This document shows, in pieces, positions 18,128-27,601 of a stretch of DNA of 55,880 nucleotides. The stretch spans positions 1 through 55,880 of the forward strand of contig SFLN01000016.1 of assembly GCA_004554555.1 (NCBI GenBank), written 5' to 3'. A model generated the notes under the pieces. It saw only the letters and a program-made list of their open reading frames with translations. It ran no database searches and was not told the DNA's origin. Numbering within the stretch: position 1 is the stretch's first letter; each line of letters starts with the position of its first letter. A program made the translations under genes and the position numbers. Source of the stretch: [Eubacterium] saphenum. GTDB taxonomy: Bacteria; Bacillota; Clostridia; Oscillospirales; Ruminococcaceae.

Positions 18128-18937
18128 TTAATCCTCGGAAAGCTCGGGTTTTTCGGCAAAATCATCGGCGCTTTCACCAAAATCTTCCTCATCGTCATCG
18201 GAGATGTCCGCGAATTCATCGGGCTTCTCGGCGATTTCGTCAAGGTATTCCATAACGCCGCCGTAAATTGTGAAGGCAACCTTCTGCTGATACTCCTTCG
18301 TGGAGAGCTTCTGCTCCTCGTCGGGGTTGGAGAGGAAGCCGCATTCTATCATCAGCGAGGGGTTCTTGTTGGATTTGAGCAGGAACAGTTCATCGCCCGA
18401 GAGCTTGATTTCGCGGTCGTTGCCGGGCTGCAAATCCGCGAAGCGCCGCTGCATAATCTGCGCGAGAGTGCGGTTGTCGGGGTTGTTATTGTTGTAGAAC
18501 ATCTGCCCGCCGAAGTACTGCGGGTCGGTGAAGTTGTTCTGGTGAATGCAAAGGAAAATGCTGTCGGGGTGGCTCTGGATAATCTTGAGGCGGTTATCCA
18601 TATCGTTGAGCTTTTGGTTGCGGATTCCCTCAATGCCGGGGTCGTAAATCGAGATGTCCTCGTCACGCGTGAGGACAACCTCAAAGCCCGACATCTCCAG
18701 CATATCGCGCAAATCCAGCACAACGGCAAGATTTACGTCCTTTTCAAGCACGCCGCTTTGCCCGACCGCGCCCGAGTCCAAGCCGCCGTGACCCGCGTCC
18801 AGCACAATCACGGGCTTTTGCGCGGCGGGAGCTGCCACGGGGAGCGCGCTCTCGGTAATTCTTGCGCTGACGGCAAGCAGCGCGAAACAGCCTATCATAG
18901 AAAGCGTGAGCTTTAGGGATTTTTTGTTTAGTTTCAT
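18128..18937 (-). CDS. N-acetylmuramoyl-L-alanine amidase, CwlD-like
   Basis: Predicted secreted zinc amidase (269 aa, Amidase_3 family) cleaving the bond between muramic acid and the stem peptide. An N-terminal signal or anchor segment (about 9-28) is followed by VLDAGHGGLDSGA (first zinc histidine), a conserved glutamate in VLEKDVNLAV, HQNNF (second histidine) and the catalytic-glutamate segment MIECGFLSNPDEEQ. An acidic tail ends the protein. The domain order and short length resemble CwlD, which in endospore formers makes muramic-delta-lactam in the cortex, but a general cell-wall role cannot be excluded. It is transcribed divergently from alaS. Confidence 0.88.
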   Translation of the reverse strand: MKLNKKSLKLTLSMIGCFALLAVSARITESALPVAAPAAQKPVIVLDAGHGGLDSGAVGQSGVLEKDVNLAVVLDLRDMLEMSGFEVVLTRDEDISIYDPGIEGIRNQKLNDMDNRLKIIQSHPDSIFLCIHQNNFTDPQYFGGQMFYNNNNPDNRTLAQIMQRRFADLQPGNDREIKLSGDELFLLKSNKNPSLMIECGFLSNPDEEQKLSTKEYQQKVAFTIYGGVMEYLDEIAEKPDEFADISDDDEEDFGESADDFAEKPELSED

Positions 18938-19052
18938 TCGGAACGCTCCTTTGCGGTACTTTTTGTCCTATTTTATTAGGGCTTTTCCGATTTTAGAACG
19001 CTTTTCCCGAAAAATTCACGAAAAGTGTTCCCGCCGAGATTGCAAAAACCCC

Positions 19053-19080
19053 TTGACTTTTTCCCAAAATAAGTTATAAT
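19053..19080 (+). promoter_or_regulatory. Sigma-A type promoter for alaS
   Basis: TTGACT (19053-19058), 16-nt spacer, perfect TATAAT (19075-19080). The start codon is only 50 nt downstream, so the leader is too short for a T-box element. Confidence 0.7.
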
Positions 19081-19129
19081 AGAAGTGTATGTTTTAATGC
19101 AAATCTAAAATGATTGTGAGGACAAAAAA

Positions 19130-21778
19130 ATGAAATGGACGGGATTAAATGAACTTCGCGAGAAGTATCTTTCCTTTTTTGAGAGCAAGGGACATCTGCG
19201 CTTGCCGAGCTTTCCGCTTGTGCCGCCTGCGGACGATAACTCAATCCTGCTGATAAACGCGGGAATGACTCCCCTTAAAAAGTATTTCCAGGGCATCGAG
19301 GAGCCGCCGCGCCACCGCGTTACCACTTGCCAGAAGTGCATAAGAACGCCCGATATCGAGAATGTCGGCAAAACCGCGCGCCACGGCACTTATTTCGAGA
19401 TGCTCGGCAATTTCTCGTTCGGCGATTACTTCAAGCACGAGGCTATCGCGTGGGCTTGGGAATTTTTGACAAAGGTTCTCGAAATCCCCGAAAATCTGCT
19501 TTGGGTAACGATTTACGAGGAGGATGACGAGGCTGCCGATATCTGGGCAAACGAGGTCGGAGTGCCGCGCGAGAGGATTATCCGTCTCGGCAAAAAGGAC
19601 AATTTCTGGGAGCACGGAAGCGGTCCCTGCGGTCCTTGCTCGGAAATCCACTATGACCGCGGCGAGAAGTACGGTCATTTCGACCACATCGGTCAGGACA
19701 ATTTCGAGGAAGTCGGCGACTGCGACAGAATTATCGAAATCTGGAACAACGTTTTCACGCAGTTCGACAACGACGGCAAGGGCAACTACACCCAGCTCGC
19801 TACCAAAAATATCGACACGGGAATGGGCTTGGAGCGTCTTGCGTGCGTTATGCAGGACGTGGACAACCTGTTCGAGGTTGATACCGTCAAGAATATTATG
19901 GGCAAAATCTGCTCGATTCTCGGCGCGAACTACCACGACGACGACAAAAAGGATATCTCAATCCGCGTCATCACCGACCATATCCGTTCCACAACCTTTA
20001 TGGCGGGCGACGGAATTCTCCCGTCAAACGAGGGGCGCGGCTACGTTATGAGAAGACTGCTCCGCAGAGCCGCACGTCACGGCAGACTGCTCGGCTACCA
20101 CAAGCCGTTCCTCTATGAAGTCTGCGACACCGTTATTGACGAGAATTTAACGGCTTATCCTGAGCTTGCCGAGAAGCGCGCTTACATCAAGAAGGTCATT
20201 CAGACCGAGGAGGAGAGCTTCGGCAAGACCATCGACAACGGCTCGGCTATTCTCGATGAGATGATTGAGGAGCTTGTCAAAAACGGCGAGAAAACGCTTT
20301 CGGGCGAGAACGCGTTCAAGCTCCACGACACCTACGGTTTCCCGCTTGATTTGACCAAGGAAATTCTCGGTGAAAAGGGACTTTCGGTTGACGAGGAAGG
20401 CTTCGCCGAGTGTATGAAAAACCAGAAGGAAACCGCCCGCAAGAACAAAAAGCTCGGCGGCGGCTGGGACAACGCGAAGAACTCCGCGCTTGACGCGTTC
20501 AAGACGGAATTTGTCGGCTACGACACGCTTGAAACCGAGGCGAAAATCCTCGCTATCACCAAGGACGGCGAGTGCGTGGATTTGTGCGGCGCGGGTGATG
20601 AAGTCGGCGTGGTTATCGACAAAACGCCGTTCTATGCGGAAATGGGCGGTCAGGTCGGCGACAAAGGCGTGATTTTCCACGGCAGCGATGAGCTTGAGGT
20701 TCTCGACACGCAGAAGCTCGGCGGCGGGCAGTTCGTATGCCGCTGCGCGGTTAAGAAGGGCGGCTTCGAGGTCGGCGACACGGTAACGGCAAAGGTTGAC
20801 GAGCAGCTTCGTCTTGCCACTCAGAGAAACCACACCTGCTGCCACATTTTGCAGGCGGCTTTGCGCAAGGTTCTCGGCGACCACGTTCACCAGTGCGGCT
20901 CTTACGTTGACCCGTATCAGTGCCGTTTCGACTTCAGCCACTTCAGCGCGATGACTCCCGAGGAAATTCAGCAGGTTGAAAATTACGTCAACAGCGTAAT
21001 TATGGCGGCGGTTCCCGTTGTAACCGAGGTTCTGCCGATTGAGGAAGCGAAGAAGAAAGGCGCAATGGCGCTGTTTGGCGAGAAGTACGGCGATGTTGTA
21101 CGCGTGGTATCGGTCGGCGATTATTCGACGGAGTTCTGCGGCGGCACGCACCTCAAAAATTCCTCGCAGGCGGGACTTTTCAAGATTGTCTTTGAAACGT
21201 CCGTGGCAAGCGGCGTAAGACGTATTCAGGCGATAACCGGTATGGCGGTTATGTCGATGCTCTGCGATTACAAGGACACGCTCGACAAGGCTTGCGCGGT
21301 GCTGAAAGCGCAGAATTCGGACGATTTGGTTCAGCGCGCGGAGAGCGTTGTGGCTCAGCTTCGTGAAAAGGACAGAAAAATCGAGAGTATGGAGCAGGCT
21401 GCGGCAAACGCAAAGCTCGGCGATATTTTCGCGAACGTTCCCGAGATTAACGGCGTGAAGCTGGTTTGCGCGAAGCTTGACGGAATGGGCGCGGACGGTC
21501 TGCGCAAGACCGGCGACAGCGTTGCCGACAAGTTTGACTGCTTCGTTGCCGTTCTTGCGGGAACAGCCGACGGCAAGAGCAACATTTTGTGCAAATGCTC
21601 CAAGAGCGCGGTTGAAAAGGGCGCGAACGCGGGCACGCTTGTCCGTGAAATAGCGGCTGTTGCCGGCGGTAAGGGCGGCGGAAAGCCCGACCAGGCAATG
21701 GCGGGAGTTCCCGACGCGGCAAAGCTCGGCGCGGCTCTTGACGCAGCGAAGGAAATTGTTTCCAAGTATATTAAGTAA
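19130..21778 (+). CDS. alaS: Alanyl-tRNA synthetase
   Basis: Charges tRNA-Ala (882 aa, usual size). The N-terminal class II catalytic core begins ELREKYLSFFESKGHLRLPS and contains GSGPCGPCSEIHYDRG; the editing domain carries the zinc-site histidines in HTCCH and the CGGTH motif, both intact; the C-terminal part is the oligomerisation/C-Ala region, ending in the Gly/Ala-rich GGKGGGKPDQAMAGV segment. The start ATG 19130 has GTGAGG upstream. It is preceded by its own promoter and followed by a hairpin (21787-21817) without a T-tract. Confidence 0.97.
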   Translation: MKWTGLNELREKYLSFFESKGHLRLPSFPLVPPADDNSILLINAGMTPLKKYFQGIEEPPRHRVTTCQKCIRTPDIENVGKTARHGTYFEMLGNFSFGDYFKHEAIAWAWEFLTKVLEIPENLLWVTIYEEDDEAADIWANEVGVPRERIIRLGKKDNFWEHGSGPCGPCSEIHYDRGEKYGHFDHIGQDNFEEVGDCDRIIEIWNNVFTQFDNDGKGNYTQLATKNIDTGMGLERLACVMQDVDNLFEVDTVKNIMGKICSILGANYHDDDKKDISIRVITDHIRSTTFMAGDGILPSNEGRGYVMRRLLRRAARHGRLLGYHKPFLYEVCDTVIDENLTAYPELAEKRAYIKKVIQTEEESFGKTIDNGSAILDEMIEELVKNGEKTLSGENAFKLHDTYGFPLDLTKEILGEKGLSVDEEGFAECMKNQKETARKNKKLGGGWDNAKNSALDAFKTEFVGYDTLETEAKILAITKDGECVDLCGAGDEVGVVIDKTPFYAEMGGQVGDKGVIFHGSDELEVLDTQKLGGGQFVCRCAVKKGGFEVGDTVTAKVDEQLRLATQRNHTCCHILQAALRKVLGDHVHQCGSYVDPYQCRFDFSHFSAMTPEEIQQVENYVNSVIMAAVPVVTEVLPIEEAKKKGAMALFGEKYGDVVRVVSVGDYSTEFCGGTHLKNSSQAGLFKIVFETSVASGVRRIQAITGMAVMSMLCDYKDTLDKACAVLKAQNSDDLVQRAESVVAQLREKDRKIESMEQAAANAKLGDIFANVPEINGVKLVCAKLDGMGADGLRKTGDSVADKFDCFVAVLAGTADGKSNILCKCSKSAVEKGANAGTLVREIAAVAGGKGGGKPDQAMAGVPDAAKLGAALDAAKEIVSKYIK

Positions 21779-21786
21779 TAGCTCAC

Positions 21787-21817
21787 AAATGCTGTTTTCG
21801 CTCAGGAAACAGCATTT
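21787..21817 (+). terminator. Hairpin after alaS, weak terminator candidate
   Basis: AAATGCTGTTT and AAACAGCATTT make an 11-bp stem 9 nt after the alaS stop. No T-run follows, so termination may be partial; it may separate alaS from the HIT-holA genes or protect the 3' end. Confidence 0.45.
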
Positions 21818-21873
21818 CGGGTAAATAACGAAACCTTTTAGAAAAAATGTTGTTATAATAAATGGAGGTCATT

Positions 21874-22215
21874 ATGGAAAATTGTTTGTTCTGCAAAATA
21901 ATCAAAGGCGAAATCCCCTCGACAAAGGTGTACGAGGACGAGAAAATTCTGGCGTTCCGCGACATCAACCCGCAGGCTCCCACGCACATTCTGGTTATCC
22001 CGAAGGAGCACATTGACGGCGTAGACGCGCTTAACGAGAGCAACAGCGCTGTTGTATCTCACATTTTCGCTAAGATTGCCGAAATCGCGAAAAACGAGGG
22101 ACTTTCTAACGGCTACCGCGTTGTTTCAAACGTCGGCGAGGACGGCGGACAGACCGTGCGTCATCTGCACTTCCACATTATCGGCGGCGCGAAGCTGTCC
22201 GAGAAAATGTCCTGA
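21874..22215 (+). CDS. HIT-family nucleotide-binding protein
   Basis: Histidine-triad protein (113 aa), a small nucleotide hydrolase/transferase acting on AMP-linked compounds. It has the N-terminal CLFCKIIKGEIP metal-linked motif, FRDINPQAPTHILVIPK, and the catalytic triad sequence HLHFHIIGG (residues 97-101). I place the start at ATG 21874: GGAGGT lies 5 nt upstream, inside the codons following the other in-frame ATG (21862). It is 15 nt ahead of holA. Substrate is not deducible. Confidence 0.93.
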   Translation: MENCLFCKIIKGEIPSTKVYEDEKILAFRDINPQAPTHILVIPKEHIDGVDALNESNSAVVSHIFAKIAEIAKNEGLSNGYRVVSNVGEDGGQTVRHLHFHIIGGAKLSEKMS

Positions 22216-22230
22216 TAAGGTCGGTGCGCG

Positions 22231-23274
22231 ATGCCTAAGATAACCGAAAGCGAGTTGAAAAAGAGTCTTGGCGGCGAGCTTTCGCGGGTGTATTTTCTGT
22301 ACGGCGAAGAGGATTTTCTCGTGAGAACCTACGCCGAGAAAATTGTCGCGGCGGCTGTCGGCGAGGAGCGCGATATGAATTTCGTGAAATATGCCGACGC
22401 GCCGTCTGCGGACGAGCTTTCGGACTATCTCGACAGTATGCCGTTTCTCGCGGATTACAAGTGCGTGCTGGTTGAGGATTTGGACTTTGACGCGCTGCCC
22501 ATAGCCGAGCAAAACGCTTATCTGAAGCTGCTCGAGAACATACCGGACACGTCTGTTCTGGTTATTGCGCAGCTTCATATAGACCCGCTGGTTTACGACG
22601 CGAAAAAGGGTAAAGCAAAGCCGAAAAAGCTGCTTGACGCGGCGGTGAAGAACGGCGCTGTGTGCGAGTTTAAGTATCTTCCCGCGGCAAAGGTGAGCGG
22701 GCTTGCGATACGGCGGTTTGAGCGCGCGGGCTGCTCAATATCCGAGGAGAACGCGTTTTATCTCGCGGAGGAATGCGGCTATTCGCTGACAATGCTGGGC
22801 TGTGAAATCGACAAGCTCACCGCTTACGCCGAGGGGCGAGAAATCACCCGCGAGGATATCGAAATGCTTGTTCCGAAGCGGGTTGACGCGGGAATTTACA
22901 CGCTCTCCGACGCGATTTTTGCCGGTGAAATCAACCGCGCCTACGAAATTCTTGACGAGCTGATAATTCAAGGCTACAAGGTGAACGAGGCGTTTCTGGT
23001 GCTGGCGGGGCATATCACGGATTTGTACAGAGCGCGGCTTGCGATAAACGCGGGCAAAAACAGCGCTCAGGCAGCAACCGCCTACAATTACCCGCCGAAC
23101 CGCTCCTTTATTATGAGGAACGCGTTTGGTAAAGCGTCGAAGCTCCCGCTGCGGTATCTCGCGGACTGCGTTTACATTATGTACAACACGAACAAGCTGC
23201 TCAACTCGTCAAAAGCGGACAGCAGACTGCTTGTCGAAAAGGCGATAACGGAAATCTCGCGGCTTCAGAAATAA
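22231..23274 (+). CDS. holA: DNA polymerase III delta subunit
   Basis: Clamp-loader delta subunit (347 aa), which opens the sliding clamp. Typical features are the N-terminal VYFLYGEEDFLVRTYAEKI segment, LVEDLDFDALP, and the AAA+ fold without an ATP-binding P-loop, with the C-terminal collar domain containing EEAF-like helices (VNEAFLVLAGHITDLYRARL). Length is usual. It starts 15 nt after the HIT gene and ends 1 nt before the toprim gene, indicating one operon. Confidence 0.93.
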   Translation: MPKITESELKKSLGGELSRVYFLYGEEDFLVRTYAEKIVAAAVGEERDMNFVKYADAPSADELSDYLDSMPFLADYKCVLVEDLDFDALPIAEQNAYLKLLENIPDTSVLVIAQLHIDPLVYDAKKGKAKPKKLLDAAVKNGAVCEFKYLPAAKVSGLAIRRFERAGCSISEENAFYLAEECGYSLTMLGCEIDKLTAYAEGREITREDIEMLVPKRVDAGIYTLSDAIFAGEINRAYEILDELIIQGYKVNEAFLVLAGHITDLYRARLAINAGKNSAQAATAYNYPPNRSFIMRNAFGKASKLPLRYLADCVYIMYNTNKLLNSSKADSRLLVEKAITEISRLQK

Positions 23275-23275
23275 T

Positions 23276-23878
23276 ATGAGTAAAATCAAGATAAAACAGG
23301 CAATAATAGTAGAAGGCAAATACGATAAAATTCGATTGTCATCGCTGATTGACGCGGTGATAGTGCCGGTCGGGGGATTTTCCGTGTTCAAGGACGGGGA
23401 AACCGCCGAGCTTATCCGCGCGCTTGCTGAGAAAAACGGCGTGATTATACTTACGGACAGCGACGGCGCGGGCTTCCTTATCCGAAAGAAAATCCGTGAG
23501 ATAACGCGGGGCTGCTCGGTGATAAACGTCTACACGCCCGATATTGTCGGCAAGGAAAAGCGCAAGCGCGAGCCGTCAAAAGAGGGGCTGCTCGGGGTTG
23601 AGGGAATGAGCGCGGAGATTTTGCTCAGCGTTTTCGAGAAAGCGGGTGTTTTCGCCGAAACCGTTCCCGAGAACAAAAATCCCGTCACAAAAGCGGATTT
23701 GCTGGAGCTGGGGCTATGCGGGAGTGATAACTCCTCGGAAAAGCGCAAAAACCTTCAGCGCGCTCTCGGACTTCCCGAAAAGCTGTCGGCGAATATGCTT
23801 TTGGAAGTCGTAAATTCAATGTACACAAAGGACGAGTTTTTCCGCGAATGCGAAAAGCTCGGGTTTCAGAAAGGATAA
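23276..23878 (+). CDS. Toprim protein, ribonuclease M5-like
   Basis: A 200-aa protein with an N-terminal toprim fold: the glutamate motif IVEGKYDKIRL and the DxD motif LTDSDGAG are intact, followed by a C-terminal domain (KRKREPSKEGLLGVEGMSAE) seen in ribonuclease M5 relatives. RNase M5 trims 5S rRNA precursors in Bacillus. This copy may be a Clostridial variant rather than the true orthologue, since the usual neighbour (rsmA) is not here. It starts 1 nt after holA and ends 6 nt before the MBOAT gene. Confidence 0.8.
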   Translation: MSKIKIKQAIIVEGKYDKIRLSSLIDAVIVPVGGFSVFKDGETAELIRALAEKNGVIILTDSDGAGFLIRKKIREITRGCSVINVYTPDIVGKEKRKREPSKEGLLGVEGMSAEILLSVFEKAGVFAETVPENKNPVTKADLLELGLCGSDNSSEKRKNLQRALGLPEKLSANMLLEVVNSMYTKDEFFRECEKLGFQKG

Positions 23879-23884
23879 ATTTGA

Positions 23885-25318
23885 GTGGTTTTTTCAAGCT
23901 TGACGTTTCTGTTCTTCTTCTTTTTGCCGGCAACGCTGATTATTTACTATCTCGTGCCGAAAAAAGCGAAGAATGTTGTAATCCTCATAAGCGGACTGGT
24001 GTTCTACGCGTGGGGTGAGCCGATTTACGTTCTGGCGATGATTTTGTCAACGTTCATCGACTACACCGCGGGCAGAATTATCGCGAAATACGACGATAAT
24101 CCGAAAATCCGCAAAGCGTGCCTTATAGTATCGCTGGTGATGAACTTGGGGCTGCTTGCGACGTTCAAGTACCTCGGTTTTATCATCGAGTCGTTCAACG
24201 GCTGGTTTGGCTGGACGATACCGAACCCGAACCTGCCGCTGCCGATAGGCATCAGCTTCTTCACGTTCCAGTCGATGAGCTATACGATTGACCTGTACCG
24301 CCGCAACATCAAGGTGCAGAAGAGCGCGGTGAATTTTATGGCGTTCGTGACGCTTTTTCCGCAGATTGTCGCGGGACCGATTGTGCGCTACGAGGACGTT
24401 CAGCACGAAATTGACGACCGCAAAATCACCGAGAGTATGCTCGCGGACGGAATTTCGCGCTTTATCACGGGACTTGGAAAAAAGGTGCTGATTGCCAACA
24501 ACATCGGCGCGCTCTGGACGGAAATCAAGGCGATGGAGTACTCCACGCTGTCTGCCGGCACGGCTTGGCTCGGTATACTCGCGTTCACGTTCCAAATCTA
24601 TTTTGACTTCTCGGGCTACTCGGATATGGCGATTGGCTTGGGCAAGATGATGGGCTTCAACTTCCCCGAAAACTTCAACTACCCGTATCAGTCAAAGAGT
24701 GTTTCGGAGTTCTGGCGGCGCTGGCACATCACGCTCGGCGCGTGGTTCAGAAGCTACGTTTATATACCGCTCGGCGGCAACCGCAAAGGTCTTGCCCGCA
24801 CGATAATCAACCTGCTCATCGTCTGGACAATCACGGGTATCTGGCACGGCGCTTCGTGGAATTTTATGCTGTGGGGCGCGTATTTCGGTGTTCTGATAGT
24901 TATCGAGCGGCTTTTCCTCGGGAAAATTCTCGAGAAAATCCCCGCGTTTTTCAGCTGGCTGTACACGTTTTTGATGGTAGTTTTCGGCTGGATAATGTTC
25001 GACGGAGTAACTCCCGGCACAACGGATTTCGGGGAGATGTTCTCGCAGGTGTTCGGGTATATCGGCGCGATGTTCGGCGCAAACGGCGTTGGACTCGACA
25101 ATTTCGCGATAAATTCGTTCGTGAATTACAGTGTGATTTTCGCGGTTTGCATTATCGGCTGCACGGACATTCTCAAAAATCTCTACACGAAAATCAAGGA
25201 AAAAGCGCCGCAGTGGGTTATGTACGGATTTCCCGTTTTGCAGAGCGGCGTGATGCTGGCGAGCATCGCGTTTGTGGCGACCAGCTCCTACAACCCGTTC
25301 CTTTACTTTAACTTTTGA
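23885..25318 (+). CDS. MBOAT family membrane O-acyltransferase (AlgI-like)
   Basis: Integral membrane protein (477 aa) with about ten hydrophobic segments, of the membrane-bound O-acyltransferase family that moves acetyl groups across the membrane onto extracellular polymers. Family hallmarks are IVAGPIVRYED, FSGYSDMAIGLGKMMGF, EFWRRWHITLGAWFRSY and the active-site histidine His321 in WHGASWNFMLWG. It precedes an AlgJ/DHHW-like gene by 11 nt, the usual pairing for polymer O-acetylation. The polymer (peptidoglycan, teichoic acid or exopolysaccharide) is not shown by the sequence. Start GTG 23885 follows GAAAGGAT. Confidence 0.93.
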   Translation: MVFSSLTFLFFFFLPATLIIYYLVPKKAKNVVILISGLVFYAWGEPIYVLAMILSTFIDYTAGRIIAKYDDNPKIRKACLIVSLVMNLGLLATFKYLGFIIESFNGWFGWTIPNPNLPLPIGISFFTFQSMSYTIDLYRRNIKVQKSAVNFMAFVTLFPQIVAGPIVRYEDVQHEIDDRKITESMLADGISRFITGLGKKVLIANNIGALWTEIKAMEYSTLSAGTAWLGILAFTFQIYFDFSGYSDMAIGLGKMMGFNFPENFNYPYQSKSVSEFWRRWHITLGAWFRSYVYIPLGGNRKGLARTIINLLIVWTITGIWHGASWNFMLWGAYFGVLIVIERLFLGKILEKIPAFFSWLYTFLMVVFGWIMFDGVTPGTTDFGEMFSQVFGYIGAMFGANGVGLDNFAINSFVNYSVIFAVCIIGCTDILKNLYTKIKEKAPQWVMYGFPVLQSGVMLASIAFVATSSYNPFLYFNF

Positions 25319-25329
25319 CGGAGGGCAAG

Positions 25330-26544
25330 ATGAAAAAATTCAAATTTACCCCGAACAAGCTGCTGATAGGGCTGTTCGCGGTTATAATTCTCGGAATTTC
25401 GATTTCAACCGTTGCTCTCCCGAAGCTCGAACGCAGTGAAAACGAAAACCGCACTCTTGCGAAATTCCCGAGCCTTGTCAACGAAAAGGAGCTGGAAAAA
25501 GCGGAGAATTTCGGCGATGTTCTCGGCGCGGTAAAGTGGAGCTATATCACCGAGCGCGAAAAAGCGAGCTTTATGGATGACTTTGAAACCTATTTTTCCG
25601 ACCACTTGGTTGGACGTGATTTGTGGGTTGAGGGCGCGAATTTCCTGTCGCGGCTGTCGGGAAAGCGCGAGATAAACGGCGTTTACACGGTTGACAATCA
25701 GATGATTCAGACGTTCAAGGAGTACGACGCGGAGGAAGTCGCAAAGTCGCTTGACGCGATGGAAAAGTTCGCGGAGCGCTATCCCGATATACAGATGAAT
25801 TTTATGCTCGTTCCGACCTCGCAGGAGATTTTCAAGGACAAAATTCCGTCCTACGCGGGACTTCTGAGCGAGAAGGATTTCATTGACGAGTGCTATTCTA
25901 AGCTGGAAAAAGTTGGGACAATTGACGCGCTTTCCTATCTCACGGAGCACAAGAGCGAGTATATCTACTACCGTACCGACCACCACTGGACAAGCCTCGG
26001 CGCTTACTACGCGTACTGCGCGGCGGCGAAGGCGCTCGGCTACGGTGCGTACGGGCTGAACTCGTTCAACGTGGAGACCGTGAGCTCGGATTTTCGCGGC
26101 ACGCTCTACTCAAAGACGCTTGACAGCAGCGTTCCCGCAGACACGATGGACTATTATATTCTGGCAAACGGCGAGCCGAAGGTTCACATGGTATCGATTA
26201 ACGACAGCAAAACAACCGAATACGACAGCCTTTACGTCCGCGAGTACCTCGACACGAAGGACAAATATTCCTCGTTCACGGGTGAAAACGCGCCGATTGT
26301 TGAGATAACGACGGACGTTGAAAAGGGAAAAAACCTGCTCCTAATCAAGGACAGCTACGCGCATTCGCTCGTGCCGTTCCTGTCGAAGCATTACGCGAAA
26401 ATCACGATGGTTGATATGCGCTATATCAACGCGGATTTGAACAATTTTATCGATGTGAACGAATATGACCAAGTGTTGTTTATGCAGAACGTGATTACGT
26501 TCACCGAGGACAGCTATCTGAAAAAGCTGGCGCTTACGAAGTGA
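25330..26544 (+). CDS. AlgJ/AlgX-like (DHHW) O-acetylation protein
   Basis: Probably an extracytoplasmic acetyl-transfer partner of the MBOAT protein (404 aa). One N-terminal membrane anchor (about residues 10-30) is followed by an SGNH-hydrolase-like domain with the DHHW motif (Asp217, His218, His219, Trp220 in YRTDHHWTSLGAYY) and the late IKDSYAHSLVPFL segment, which supplies the serine of the SGNH-type site. The start ATG 25330 has GGAGGG about 5 nt upstream; the in-frame TTG at 25315 is less likely. Its stop overlaps the start of the next gene. Confidence 0.88.
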   Translation: MKKFKFTPNKLLIGLFAVIILGISISTVALPKLERSENENRTLAKFPSLVNEKELEKAENFGDVLGAVKWSYITEREKASFMDDFETYFSDHLVGRDLWVEGANFLSRLSGKREINGVYTVDNQMIQTFKEYDAEEVAKSLDAMEKFAERYPDIQMNFMLVPTSQEIFKDKIPSYAGLLSEKDFIDECYSKLEKVGTIDALSYLTEHKSEYIYYRTDHHWTSLGAYYAYCAAAKALGYGAYGLNSFNVETVSSDFRGTLYSKTLDSSVPADTMDYYILANGEPKVHMVSINDSKTTEYDSLYVREYLDTKDKYSSFTGENAPIVEITTDVEKGKNLLLIKDSYAHSLVPFLSKHYAKITMVDMRYINADLNNFIDVNEYDQVLFMQNVITFTEDSYLKKLALTK

Positions 26545-27386
26545 GAACGGTTGAGTTTGAGGTGAGCGAGGGCGAAAACGGAATAACCGCGCTGAGTTTT
26601 CTGAAAAGGCGCGGTTTTTCGCAGCGTGCGGTTGTTGACCTGAAGAAAAACGGCGGTCTTACGCGAAACGGCGAGATTTTGCGGACGGTTGACCGAGTGT
26701 ACGCCGGCGAGAAAATCCACGCGGAAATCGCCGAGGACGGACAGGCGCTGGAGCCGGATTTTTCGGTGAACGCGCGGGTTGCGGCGGAGAGCGAGGATTT
26801 TGTGCTGTTCGACAAGGGAGCGGGAGTGCCCGTTCACCCGTCGATTTGTCACCGAACGGGAACGCTCGGGAACCTCTTTTCCGCGCTTTACCCCGACAGA
26901 GCGTTCCGACCGATACACCGCCTCGACAACAACACCTCGGGCTTTTGTCTTTGCGCGAAAAACGCGGCTGCGGCGCCGGTGCTTGCGCGGACAGCCGAGA
27001 AGCGGTACTACGCGGCGGTTTCGGGCGAAATCACCGAGCCGGGGGAGATAAACCTGCCGATTGCCCGCGCCCCCGACAGTATAATCAAGCGCGAGGTTCG
27101 AGAGGACGGCGCGCGGGCGGTGACGCTCTACAAGCCGATTTTGGTGAAAAACGGCAGAACGCTGCTCGAAATCACGCTCAAAACCGGCAGAACCCACCAA
27201 ATCCGCGTTCATTTCTCGCACATCGGCTTCCCGCTGCTCGGCGATGATTTGTACGGCGGCGACTGCTCCGAGATAACCCGCCACGCGCTCCACTGCGGGA
27301 AAATCCGCTTCGCAGAGCCGTTTTCGGGGAATTTTGTGCAGTTTGAAAGCGAGCTGCCCGAGGATATCGCGCGGCTGTTTCGGTGA
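26541..27386 (+). CDS. RluA-family 23S rRNA pseudouridine synthase
   Basis: RNA-modifying enzyme (281 aa) that isomerises uridine to pseudouridine. An N-terminal S4-like RNA-binding region (about 1-70, FLKRRGFSQRAVVDLKKNGG) precedes the catalytic domain with HRLDNNTSGF, catalytic Asp129, and the later KTGRTHQIRVHF and HCGKIRF motifs. The start GTG 26541 overlaps the upstream stop codon by 3 nt, so it is translationally coupled to the AlgJ-like gene. The exact target uridine cannot be read from the sequence. Confidence 0.92.
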   Translation: MRTVEFEVSEGENGITALSFLKRRGFSQRAVVDLKKNGGLTRNGEILRTVDRVYAGEKIHAEIAEDGQALEPDFSVNARVAAESEDFVLFDKGAGVPVHPSICHRTGTLGNLFSALYPDRAFRPIHRLDNNTSGFCLCAKNAAAAPVLARTAEKRYYAAVSGEITEPGEINLPIARAPDSIIKREVREDGARAVTLYKPILVKNGRTLLEITLKTGRTHQIRVHFSHIGFPLLGDDLYGGDCSEITRHALHCGKIRFAEPFSGNFVQFESELPEDIARLFR

Positions 27387-27507
27387 AAGCGGCAAATATT
27401 GACAAAAAATACAATAATTCCCAAATGCCCTAGTGAAATTCAGCCGAAAAAATAACCAAAAATCGCAGAAAAAAACTGTGTATTTTTTAGAAATTTTGCA
27501 ATAATAC

Positions 27508-27536
27508 TTGATTTATTTTAGTGAATAATGTATAAT
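27508..27536 (+). promoter_or_regulatory. Promoter for the PilZ-GGDEF-ParA locus
   Basis: TTGATT (27508-27513), 17-nt spacer, perfect TATAAT (27531-27536) in a 215-nt gap after the pseudouridine synthase gene. The rest of the gap holds no recognised gene. Confidence 0.65.
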
Positions 27537-27601
27537 GTTAGAAGGGTTATTTTGCGGTGACGGGCATTTCGGTTGCCGGAAAAATTTGTACATAAAAGGG
27601 T

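Noticed and set aside
19081..19129. T-box riboswitch in front of alaS
   Set aside because: Only about 50 nt separate the promoter from the start codon, too short for a T-box leader, and no specifier or T-box sequence is visible.
21854..21859. TATAAT as a -10 box for the HIT gene
   Set aside because: No -35 sequence at the right distance, and transcription would begin inside the ribosome binding site.
27537..27601. c-di-GMP riboswitch before the PilZ gene
   Set aside because: The leader is about 55-60 nt and I cannot place the conserved GEMM core or its two helices.
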